A DNA stretch of 64,000 bases from Botryosphaeria dothidea (taxonomy: Eukaryota > Ascomycota > Dothideomycetes > Botryosphaeriales > Botryosphaeriaceae), in the NCBI GenBank assembly GCA_011503125.2, contig WWBZ02000022.1, positions 3,968,001-4,032,000 of the forward strand, given 5' to 3'. A program made the translations under genes and the position numbers. Shown piece after piece: positions 1 through 10,779 of the stretch (positions within the stretch are counted from its first letter, which is position 1; every line of letters begins with the position of its first letter). The notes under the pieces are model-generated. The model searched no databases. It saw only the letters and a list, made by a program, of their open reading frames with translations, and was not told the DNA's origin.

Positions 1-1800
1 ATCTCGCTGGTAGCAATCATGTTTGGATCTCTACCGACGAGGTCGCCCGCGACCTTTTGTCGAAGAAGGCCGCGATTTACTCGGACCGCCCCCATATCCC
101 CGCCCTCCTGCATGACAACAGGACGAGCGCAGAATATCTTCCTTTGATGAGCAAGAATCGTGAGTTAAATCCAGGCTGTCACTTCAGAAATCTTTTATTG
201 ACCTTCCACAGCACACTGGTCGCGACAGAGGAAGGTTGCGACATACATCATGCGCGAGTCGAAGCTGAACACTTTCTACCGCTACCCCGAGCTTGAGTCA
301 ATCCGACTCCTCAAGGAGCTCATCGATGAGCCGCACCATTACAACCATGCTCTTGAGTCTTTCATCTCGCGAGTTACATGCAGACTGGCGTGGGGTCATG
401 CTGAAGCCAGTGATGAGCTCAAGCAGCGCGCACGTGAACTCCTGATTTCCGTCTCCCCCACCGGCCATCTTGCCAACAAGATTCCTTTCATCATGAGCCT
501 TCCCGACTGGCTGTCTCCTGCAAAGGCTTGGGAGCGCAAGAGACAACGGACTGAGCGCAAGTGGTTTGAAATCATGCAAGGCCAGGTGAAGAAGGATATT
601 GAGGAGAAGCGCGAAGCCCCCAGCTGGATGAAGACCCTCCTCGGCACCTGGAACAAGTGGGACTTTTCTTACGACCTCGAGGGCGCTTTCTGCGTTGGAA
701 TGCACGGAATCGCCGGCGCACTCACCATCGCCGCCCCTATGCAGACTTTCTGTCTTGCAATGTGCCATTACCCGCAATACCTGCCAATTCTGCACGAGGA
801 GCTGGATCGCGTCTGCGGTAACAGACTCCCTCGTGCTGAAGACCGGCCAAATCTTCCTGTTCTCCGTGCCTTCATCCGAGAGGTGATGCGCTGGCGTCCC
901 CCCGTCCCGACTGGAATTCCGCACTTCCTGATCCAGGATGATGAATATAACGGCTACCACATTCCCGCTGGTAGCGTCATGCATCCTCTTGAATGGTAAA
1001 TTTCCCCCGCTCTAATTCGTGTTAACAGATACTAATCAAGTTCCAGGGCCATCGCCCGCGACCCCGAGCTCTTCCCCGACCCCGATACCTTCAACCCCAT
1101 GCGCTGGCTCGACCCCAAGTACCCGACCTACCGCGAGCCGCTGACGGAGCACCCCAACATCGTCAACATCACGCAATTCGGCTATGGCCGGCGGCTGTGC
1201 CAGGGCCAAGCCGTCGCCGACGAGGACCTCTTCATCGGCCTGGGCGCGTTGGCTTGGCTGTTCGACATTAAGAAGAACGCCGCCGAACCCGCCTCTCCCT
1301 ACGCCAACGAGAAGGCCAGCATTTCGAACGAGGAGCTCAGCGCCGGTGTCTACACCGACGAGGCTGCTCGCAACGACAGCGTGGTCGGCGCCGAGTCCGT
1401 CGTCGCTACGTCCACTGAGTACGCGGCCGCGGCGGCCGCGCCAGAGACACATCCTATCATGTCTCCGACGTCGCCATCCGTCTCGGAAAAGGCGCCTGGC
1501 GCTTGGCCGATCAAGAACGCCGATGCTGTGGCGCACGAGCAGTGGGAGAAGCAGCAGCAGCAGGAGGTTAAGAAGAGCAGCAGCATCAAGAAGCTAGTCG
1601 ATCCCACCCTTGACTACACGCACCTGCTGATCGCGAAGCCGAAGCCATTCGAGTTCAGCTTAACGGTGAGAGAGAGCATGGGGCACAGAAAGGAGTTGGT
1701 GGAGCAGCTGTTCGAGGAGAAGAGGAGGGAGGGCGAGTTTACCGAGGGAAAGAGCTATTGGGATGGAAAGGGCCCGGAGTTTGGGTGGGTCAAGGTGTGA
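1..1800 (+). CDS. Cytochrome P450 monooxygenase (5'-truncated by window edge)
   Basis: Heme-thiolate monooxygenase of the fungal microsomal type. The N-terminal membrane anchor lies off the left edge, and the reading frame enters at base 3. Exons are <1-159, 212-995 and 1047-1800; phases agree across both introns (160-211 and 996-1046). The visible order is the B-helix region with YSDRP, a WSRQRK motif after the first intron, FIREVMRWRPPVP (K-helix ExxR), PERF-like FNPMRW, and the heme loop FGYGRRLCQG with the cysteine codon at 1198-1200. The end of the fold (HLLIAKPKPFEF) comes only after about 110 residues of Ala/Ser/Glu-rich sequence, a place where P450s normally have about 10-20 residues. 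The substrate cannot be told from sequence. It is convergent with the sugar transporter, so there is no sign of a shared operon-like unit or cluster. Confidence 0.95.
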
Positions 1801-3104
1801 GGGAGGATCTTTCTGCTCCTTTTGGTTCGGGATATTGATGAGGGGTTAATGATATGGTCTTTTCTTGCATGGCGGCGGGCGGTCGTCTCTTATTTTCTTC
1901 AAATATCGCTTCTGTTGATTGCTCTTGAATGGTGTAGGACTACGGTCAGAATGAAACTTTAGACTAGCCCTCTACACTGCTATCGATACCTGAGGTTACC
2001 ACCAGATGTCTTTCTCGCTCAATCAATGCCTTGATGCCTCGATACCCTCTGCAAGCCCCATACTCAGGCATGTCGGTGTACAACAACGTAGCTATCTCAC
2101 GCTACCCTCCTGCCCGTCACAGCATAACTGCACATCACTTCTTCTGTCCTACCATCTCTTCGCCATCCCCCCTCACTGCCACTGGAACGAGCAAAAGGTC
2201 CCTCGCTGTTCCCAGACACACCTATACCCGTACCACCACACTATCTCATCTCACCCGCATAAGCTCAACCGTCCAAACAAGGAAACTCTCCGAAAGGGAC
2301 CGCCATCACGCACAAACAAACAAGCCCTGCTGACACTGCAATGTAACAGCCTGACCGACCCCAAATGTGCCACTGATCGACGTCGATCATCGGCAGGGAC
2401 GAAGCGTTGGTCCAAACGGTTCTGTGATACACCGGTTAGGCGTCGTCAGCGAACCAGAGACATGCGTCATTCCGGACCGTTGTTTGTACCACGACCGGGT
2501 CTGCTCGTGCCTGCTAGATTCGTCCGCTGACGGAATGAGGCGTGGGGGGGGGGGGGCTCCTGGGGGCTTTTGTCTCCCAGAAAGAGCTCGTCGCGATATC
2601 CTTCTGCGAAACTCACGACGGTAGGAATAGGTAAATCGTTCACCCCCCAACTACGCTTTCATTTTCCGCGCCGTCCAAACACAGCTAGCTAAAGGATATT
2701 AAGACCTCCCAAACATCCCTCATCCAGAAACCTTTGGGTATTCCTTTATATAATATCGTAGAAAATCGTCATCGTGCTGCCAGCCGTGGAGCTCGTCCGT
2801 ATGTGTGTGCATGAACCCATCTTACCAGAAGACGCCGGATTCCCTTTCCTTCCGCTCGTGTCCAACCCTAATGCACCCAAACCCACTAGCCTGTCCGCCC
2901 GGCCGCATTCCCGTTCCCATCTGAAGCCAAAAAAAAAAAAGCCCATCAAACTCCGTTTCCGCATTTCCCACCCTCTCCTCCCCTTATCCGTCCACCTTCA
3001 TCATAGTTAAAAAGTCATAAGAATAGATGAAACAACAATCAAGAAAGTAAAGATGAAAAAAAGCAGCACAGCAAAGTCGGTGTGTGCACTTACCAACCCA
3101 CCAC
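1801..3104. other. Intergenic region between two convergent genes
   Basis: This holds the 3' ends of the P450 and of the sugar transporter. The only notable sequence is a run of 13 G at 2544-2556. Open frames on the + strand around 2006-2530 are Cys/His/Pro-rich, resemble nothing known and look like chance. No gene is seen. Confidence 0.6.
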
Positions 3105-5099
3105 TCACTCCCAACTCCACCTACTCTCCCTGCTATCCTTGCCGGCGGGCTCGTCCTCGTCCACAATCAGGACGCCTCTGCCCTCCCGCACGACCACGAC
3201 CGTCGTCCCCAAGCTCGTCTTGACCGGCCGGCTCGACCGGAAGATCTCGCTCAGCTCTTCGAGCGTGCGGCGCTTCGTCTCGACGTAGGTGAGGTAGATG
3301 ACGACGAACTGCAGGCTGTCCCACGCAATGAACAGGAAGTAGTACTTCCAGGCCAGGTGCGTGAAGGCGATGCCGGTGACAAACGTCTGGAAAAAAAAAA
3401 AAGCATCAGAACAAATTCTATAGCTTTGAAAGGGGCTGGAGCTTACATTGTAGAAGTTCGCCACGTTGACGAAGAAGTTGTACATGGCCATGCCCTTCGC
3501 CCTGCTCTCGTACCTCAAACACTCGACCGGATACAGCGCCTGCAGCGGCGTGAAGCCTGCGGAGTACACGAAGCCGAAGACGAAAACGACGGCGATCACG
3601 CCCTTTGAGCGCGTCTGGCTGATGGCGATGGGCGTGCCGCTCTCGTCGGTGACGGGAAGCCCCGTGTCCGGGTCGGTGAGGATGTTTGTGGCGTTGAGAG
3701 CGGTGACGGCGACGAAGATGAGGGTGATGAGGGCGGTGCTGGTCAGCAGCTGCTTGCGGCGGCCCCACTTGTCGGTGAAGGCGGCGCCGAGGAGAGCGCC
3801 GGACAGGGAGATGAGGGTTTGGAAGCCATTTAACAGGAGGCGTGTGTGGTTGTTGGTGATGCCGGCGCCTTGCAGGACGGTGGGGTAGTAATAAGAGATG
3901 GGTCCGTTACCCACCCACTGGGTATGAATTAGCTCAGTGCCCTGTATCGGAATAGATGGGACGTTGAAAGCTTATGGAAGATAGAGTTAATGGCGAGAAC
4001 TTACTTGACTGAAGAAGGCAAAGGTGACCACGGTAAAAGTGCGGTATCGGACTTCACGGTTGTTGAAGAGTTCGCGGTAATCCCACCATCGCTTGTCGGC
4101 ACCAGTCATGGAGATGTCTTCGACCATTTCTTTGTACTCGAGCTGGACGATTGGAGAGTCGCGGCTGCCTTCACCGTGATATTTGGCCTATCATAGTGTT
4201 AGCATGTACATCGTCCCATTGGCCCTCAATCCGCCGGCTAGTAGACACGTACCATCACATTCAAAGCCTCCTCGTGCCGGTCATTCGCAATCAACCACCT
4301 GGGCGTCTCCGGTAACCAGGGAGAGCCCAAAACCACGATTCCCGAGAAGACCATTTGCAGCCAGGTGGGGATGCGCCAAGCCGAGGTGCCGTCCAGCATA
4401 CTCGTGGCATAGGGAACGAAAGTACCAGGAATAGCTCCGACGTACCAGAAGGTATTGAACAAGCCGGTTAGAACTCCTCGGTAAGCCGGGTGTGCCATCT
4501 CACTGGCGTAGGCGGGCCCAGCGGTTGCACAGATAGAAACTCCAAAGCCAAGGGTAAAACGGCCACCCATGAAGGTCGGTATGGTGGTCGATGTGGCCTG
4601 GATGGCCGTTCCAAGTACGATGACGGAAGCGCCAATGAACATTCCCCATTTCCGCCCTCTCCAATCAGTTGCTGGTCCGGCGGCGAAGCTGCCGACTAGG
4701 TTCCCAATCTGGTAAATGGCGTAGACAAGACCGGTAGTAGGAGTACCATTCACGGGATCGAAGCCAAAGTACTCGCGGTATTGGGGGTACGAGTTGATTG
4801 AGGACATGAGGGTGCCGTCGTAGCCGTTTATCACACTGTTGAGGGTTGCAATGAGGAGGCAGAGGTAAAGCTGGGGGACTTGTCAGTGAGTGAGGAGCTG
4901 CTGGTGATGCCAGGTAGCATACAAGGAACATGCGCTTGGTCCACGGGAAGACTTTCGCCTTGGCCTCGGCAGAAGCAAAGGCGACGTTCGCGACGGCGAC
5001 AGTAGGGAGGTCATCGTTCTTCTCGTGCCAGCAGTAGGCCTCCTGTGACACGGCAGTTCCCCAGCTGTGGTCCCGCACCGGATCCCGGTGGTGAGCCAT
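3105..5099 (-). CDS. MFS sugar transporter (hexose/lactose-permease-like)
   Basis: Plasma-membrane sugar:proton symporter of the major facilitator superfamily, sugar porter family. There are five exons on the minus strand: 5099-4923, 4870-4253, 4187-4005, 3917-3447 and 3386-3105. All junctions are in phase 0, giving 576 residues, which is normal for fungal members. Visible motifs are NGYDGTLM at the end of TM1, TDWRGRKWG in the TM2-3 loop, PETPRWL after TM6, TDKWGRRK in the TM8-9 loop, and ETKRRTLEEL after TM12. The N-terminus is short and cytosolic. The ATG at 5099 gives the usual N-terminal length. The C-terminal tail is acidic and serine-rich. The mix of motifs resembles fungal LAC12/hexose permeases, but the transported sugar cannot be assigned from sequence. 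The gene is convergent with the upstream P450. Confidence 0.95.
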
Positions 5100-8000
5100 G
5101 GTGAGGGCTCTTGAGCAGCAGGGTCAGCGATTGCAGCAAGATGGATTGGGAAGTTGGTCAATATATCAAAGGCTCGAATTGTAGCAGATGCGGGCTGGCA
5201 AAAGAAACGAGAGACTCCAAGATCGGGACTGCATGGCGCGCGGGCGTAGGGCGAACATGGCGGGATGATATAGGGCTCGTGTAGAGCCACAGAAAGATTG
5301 CGGTCTCAGCTGCAGGTAGCAATAAATTTGTCTGCGCGCGATTCCATGGCCATGTGCTACATCGACCAGGGCGGCGGGCAGGCGGAGGCTTGGATGCGTC
5401 TCAAGCCCAGGCCGGGACCACCCTTCCTGGAAGCGCCCCGAATCCCAGGTTTTGCGGGCGTGTCTCCGTCAAAGCGCCGGCGGCCTTGCGCAATGCACGG
5501 ATTGCCGAACGGCTGGCCGATGCTTTGAGCAGAGTCAATCGCGCGACCGCGACAGCCAGCGTCGAGCATGGCGAGCGCGAGGGTGAGGCAGCGCGAGCGA
5601 CCGAGCGCTGGCTGCGTGCTGAGCGCTGAGCGCTGTGGCCGGGCGTACAGAGGCAGTCGACGCGGAGAGAGGGTGAGCATTGAACCGGCGGCGCGGGTCC
5701 AGCGTCTGTCAAGCGGCGGCGGCGGCAGTGGCATTGGCTGTGGAGGCGGGTGGCAGCGAGTGCGGAGGCGGAGGCGAAGGAATTCACCCGGCGGCCAGGC
5801 AACAGCCCACGACCGCATCGAGAAGGCCTCGCCGCCCTGCCGCCCTGCCGCCCTGCCGCCCTGCCGCCCTGCCGCCCTGCCGCCCTGCCGTTCTCCCGAC
5901 GCCCGGCACTTGCTCCAGCGAGTCTCGGAGCACCGTCGCCGTCATGGAACCACGGCCCGTCTCACGAGGCCTCCGTCCAGCGCCGCGCCGGAAGATTCTT
6001 GACCACCACGGCCAGCAGCGAGGGAGCGTCTGCGCTGGTCAGCCCACCAACCGGCTCTGTCTCTGCTGTCGTGCAACGCTCTCATCTCAGCCCAAGGCCC
6101 GCCGCGAATAAAGTTGCAACGACGCAGCCCCAAGGGGAAGCGCCCCCCAAATTTAGCTCCCTCGCCCCGGCACCATCCCTTCGGCTGAGTCGTTGACGTC
6201 GAGCCTGCCCGAGAAGCGCTCACCACCCAAAGTCTGTTGTGCAGCAGTGTTTCCCAATGCGCAACCGCTGCTCGTATCACACCGACCCAGCCATTCCGAC
6301 GGCCCGCCCCTGCGGGTCAGCCGGTGCCCTGCCTGCGTAGCCATCGATCTTTGGTGTTGATCATCCGCCGGCTGCCGCCCGACCAAATCCTCGGCAATCG
6401 TTGGCCTCCTAAAATCCCGCTGCCTGCACCCCATCTGCCGCTGTCGCGTGGGTGTTGTCCAAAGACCGGTCATTGGGCCATGGGAAAATGCGACATGTCC
6501 GTGCCGCATACGGCTTGGTGCAACCCGTTTCAGCCATCCATTGAGAAGCCCGGGGTTGACATCCCGAGGACGACCAACACCAGCCGCTTGTGAGCGGGAG
6601 CTTCCAGAAAGAAGAGGGAGCAGGGCCGATGAGTCGCGTGATGTGTCTAATCCACCTATTTGTGTTGCTAGCTTCTGTCCGCATGTGGTTGGTTTGGCGC
6701 TGGACAGGCAATCCTCTCCAAATAAGCTGGAATCACTGCCAAACCGATGCCGTTGTGGGCGCGACATGCGTTGGGAATGCAAGCCACCAAGATTGTTTCA
6801 AAACGCCTGCGTCGGTTAAGGCGTTCCAGAGAGGTCAATCGCCGCCACCAACAGCTGTAGAATCTATCATCTGACGAAAGAAAAACACTTGCACAATCAC
6901 TCAACCGCAACTCTATTCGTCGATCCCTCGACGCCTTAACGTTGAGGATCTGCAAATATATATTAAGGGTTTGGAGTCTGATCTGCGCTTCTACCCGGCC
7001 TTCCAGATTAAACGCACGACTCGCGTCCAGCATCAACCTATCCCGACCCGATTCTAGACGCGACCAAGGTATCAGCTTTGTTCCGTTTAGTTTCGACCTC
7101 CGAGGGTCCTTCTGGAAATCCTTCCACCTTCCACCTCTGAGGGCTACTGCACGCCTTACAGTACCAGCCGGTAAGTACAGCGGTACCTGCTGTTGCCCGA
7201 CTTCCCCACATCCAGCTCACTTCCTCCCCACTATTGCCCCCATGCCATCAATGCCATCGCTTGTAAACGCCCCGTGTTTCCCAGCTCTCGCTATAACCTG
7301 TCTCAATCATTTTATCCGGATTTCCGGTGCTTATGCAATCGTTTCTTGATCCCCCGGCGCAACGCCTCCCTCAGCATGTGGGTTGCCCTAATGCACCGTA
7401 ATATATTCGACATCCGTCAGTGGGTCCCGCATGTCTGCGTGCTTCTCTCACCCGATGTGATCTTTGACGTTTTCTATCGAAAGAATATTCTCGCGTGCCG
7501 TGGTGACACTTCGGCAGCGGTGGAGTGCCGCTGCGTTCTGCTCATCTGAATGCGTCTCTACATGCTAGACGGCTGCGCGTCCGACACCTGCGGCCTCCCT
7601 TTCTTCCCGGCTCTTAACGACCATCCCTGCTAACCTCTCCTCTTTTCTCATTCATCCTCTCAAGAAATGTCGAGATCAGTCCGTATTCGGTAAGCGTTGG
7701 AGCATTTCCCAATCATCAAACCCAAGCTTTGCATTCTTCCAGAGCCTGTATTGACGTCTTGGGCGTTTGAGCTTGGCACAAGGTAATACAGCCACAAGAG
7801 TAAACCGCAAGTCATCTTTACCTCCCATTTCGTTGTTACTTTAGTCATGCAAAATTCCACTCTAAAGTCTGGATCATGAGAAAGCATGGGCAGGAGCCAG
7901 GTCCTTGTCACTGCAACGTGACGCCATGAGCAAGACTGCTCCCTGTAGATAATTTTCCAACATTCTGTCTTCGGTTGCATACCTCCGAATCTTGCTATGT

Positions 8001-8215
8001 TTTAGGAGTTCAGAACTTCTATCTTCTCGAGCATCAATTACGGACTTCCCCGCCACCACCTCTGGACTGGGCAATCTTGAATTCTATCACAATTTTTTTT
8101 TATCTGACGCCAATGAGTTATTCTTCAGATCGATGCTCTCCGTTTCCCATTTCAGTATATTTATCTTTTAACTTCTATAGCCTATTCTCATCGAACTCAA
8201 TCGGTCAACCAGCCC
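5100..8215. other. Gene-free stretch upstream of the transporter
   Basis: The first part is the transporter promoter. From 5300 to 6200 the DNA is GC-rich and contains the CCGCCCTG minisatellite. From 6300 to 8200 several open frames of about 100-200 codons overlap on both strands, and none has a recognisable domain or a good exon structure. No RNA gene was recognised. Confidence 0.5.
5832..5887. repeat. Minisatellite, 8-bp unit CCGCCCTG x 7
   Basis: Seven perfect tandem copies of CCGCCCTG run from 5832 to 5887, followed by one degenerate copy (CCGTTCTC). The unit is not a multiple of three, so it reads through all three frames and inflates open-frame length on the + strand. It lies about 730 bp upstream of the sugar transporter start, outside any gene model. 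Confidence 0.95.
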
Positions 8216-8698
8216 TTATGGACACATTCCGCGGTGCTTAAAAACGATCTCAGCCCACTCACCTTGTTCATCGGATTTAATCATGACGAAACACGTAATT
8301 TCCCTCCCATCTTGTACCATGGGCTCTTCCTCCCGTCTCACGCGCACCGCGTACTTCGAGTCTGGAATCAGCATATACAGTCCTGCTTACGCGTCTTTCA
8401 GATTGCTGCCTATCGTTGCATTCGTTAGGTGGTTCTTTGAGATATGTGACATTCCGGCCACGCCCCGAATATTTCTCCCGCTAACCTACGAGATAGTCAC
8501 GCAAACCATCTGTCCCGATTCCCACCCTGGCGCCACTTCATGGTCGTCCCAGGTGAGTCTACGAAACTGATGGTCTGTATGGCCATACACGTGCACAGTC
8601 TTCATCTGCGCCCTCCCGATACTCCACCAATTTGAACCTCTGACCGGAGGACTCCCTGAATTTGATCCATCTCCGTACCTCATCAGCCAGGTAAACAC
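8216..8698 (-). pseudogene. Decayed coding stretch of unknown family
   Basis: One minus-strand frame runs from 8698 to 8216 (161 codons) and is interrupted by only two stops: TAG at 8488-8486 and TAA at 8389-8387. The translated pieces have ordinary protein composition, with charged and hydrophobic residues alternating, for example VHVYGHTDHQFRR, WDDHEVAPGWESG, SKYAVRVRREEEP and GEWAEIVFKHRG. A second frame carrying similar protein-like sequence covers 8559 to about 8760 (EVRRWIKFRESSGQRFKLV) and would join this one by a single frameshift. No donor and acceptor pair joins the parts in phase, so I read it as a relic rather than a spliced gene. Both stops could come from CAG and CAA by C-to-T change. 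I do not recognise the family. Confidence 0.4.
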
Positions 8699-8759
8699 AG
8701 CAGGCCATATTAGTCATCTCTTCGTTCCCGATCGACGGATACGGCAAGTGCTGTGGAAT

Positions 8760-10779
8760 GGCACATCTTGAACTTGATGCCGAAGGCAAGCAATTTTGCG
8801 CCAACAGTCACTGCGTAGAGTGGGTGTCTGGGTCGAAACATGATGCAGTATACGGACAAGATCTGAGGTGTGAGGAGGGCTGCCGGCATGGGTGGAGATC
8901 GGTCTTGACGGCAACTTGTCCTCCATTCAGTTCGGTGCTGTCCTCGGTGGGCTTTCTTTTGTGTGCACGACAGCAACGCGCGAGGTCCCTCCAGACCCGG
9001 CAACTACAGAATCTAAAAGACACACGATGCCGTCAACGGTGGGGTCGTAGTCTGTCCAAATCGCCCTCGCCGATCAGGTGTTTAAGTAGAGAACGGCACG
9101 ATCATTCTGCTCTTTCCTCAGCTCCGCGTCAAAAAGATGCGCAGAAAGGAGAGGATTGTCACGATTCCGGTATCCATGCCTTTCTGGCCAATGAAATGGT
9201 GTATGGCGTACGCTGTTTCAGGTCTTGGGCTCAGGCAAGACGTAAGTGGAAGATGAATGGGCGGGATCGATACAGCCGTATCTAAAATTCCGCACCCTTG
9301 AAGAAAACGAGATCAGTCGTATTTCCATCAGACTGATCCCTGGTGGAACATTACACTCGGAGACCTCTATTTCTTTAAGGGAGATTACCATGGCTGGTTC
9401 TCCAGTCATGTCGCGTCCCGATCCCTTCTCATTTCCAATTTCTCTTAGGCGCAGCACTTAACATTTAGGGATAACCATGACGAGTGTCACTGAATTGGGA
9501 TGTGGAATGGCAGTATCAGGAGTGGAATTTGATGCTAAGCCTCAAAATCAGCGGACCGGGTGAGCTCTCACATGAGGCTCGCGCCGGAAATCAAGCAAAT
9601 TGGCCGCGTGGTCTTCGCTGTCCTCAAGAAAACAGCAAGTGACCGCTTCTGCAGTATGTCTGCTGCAAGAAATCCTCGAGCATGAGTGGTTAACAGAGAA
9701 AAGAAGGACTAAAAACACAGCTCATCGGTCCGTTAGCTAAGATATACGAGGCCCGTACGCACGAGGTAGGTGACGAGGCGCCAGCACACGGCCTCCTTAA
9801 GTTAAGTGGAGAGTAAGGTACTCCACCGAAGAAAACATACGCAGACGACACCTGTGAAGAAACTGCATCGCATCACGTCATAGAGACCAGACCCATGTTT
9901 CAAAACTTTTCTCACATTTCCTACATACAAGTCCATTTCCCTCCGCCTGCGCAGGCGCGTATATACCAGCGCAGCCCATTGATATTCACACCACCACCTC
10001 TCCACCTCGTCATCACCTTGGTTTCTTTCTCTCCGTCACGAAGCATGCGTGGGTATTATCCCTCCTCAACGCCATTGTCCCATCCTCTCCCAAACAAACA
10101 AGAAAACATCCCTGCACAGTAACCTTCCTGCCCTGTCCACAACCAGCATGGTCCAAAAAGCAAAGAAAGACAATGTTACGGTAGAAAAACGGAAACAAGG
10201 AAAAGGAACCGCCTCATTAACATACTAATTAATCGTACCCCATTCATATCAACGTATTTTGTTGAAAACGTCCGTCTCATCGTCATCCTTTTTTTCTCCT
10301 CCCTTTCTCTTGATCGAGGAGTAAAGTGTTTGTGCGTGTGCGTTAATCCAATCTGTACATCAAAAAAAAAATAGCTTCGTGATCTGTCGTGATGATCTTT
10401 CGGGTACGAGGCGTGTGAGAGTGTGCGTGTATGTGTGAGACGGGGTATGAAGAGAGAAAACTAAGAGGCTCGCGCCCCCACGGTATAGTGCGTGTGCCAA
10501 TCTTTGTAACAACCAACCATCAGAAGAGCCGCCGTGATCGCAGTCGCCTGCTATGCAAGTATTGAGGAAACATGGAACAACAGAAAACCGCACGGAAAAA
10601 AAAAAGACAACGAGGCAACTCGCTAAAACGCAGCAAGGCAAAAACAACATCGTGCGCAAAGGGCTTGAGAGACGAGGGGGAATATGAAAAGGGAGGTAGG
10701 AATGCGGATGATGCAACCTCGCAGACCGGCTGTGAGATATGAGCGTCAGGAAACCGCGCTGTGCCACGACGTTGACAAA
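8760..10779. other. Intergenic, no confident gene
   Basis: This region contains further short protein-like open stretches on the minus strand (8710-9003 and 9218-9457), which may be the upstream part of the same relic. Beyond 9480 it is the 3' flank of the methyltransferase-like gene, with GT-rich simple sequence at about 10330-10440. No intact gene is seen. Confidence 0.5.

Noticed and set aside
3925..3945. TTAGCTCAGTG resembling a tRNA A-box
   Set aside because: It is inside a transporter intron, and no B-box follows within 60 bp.
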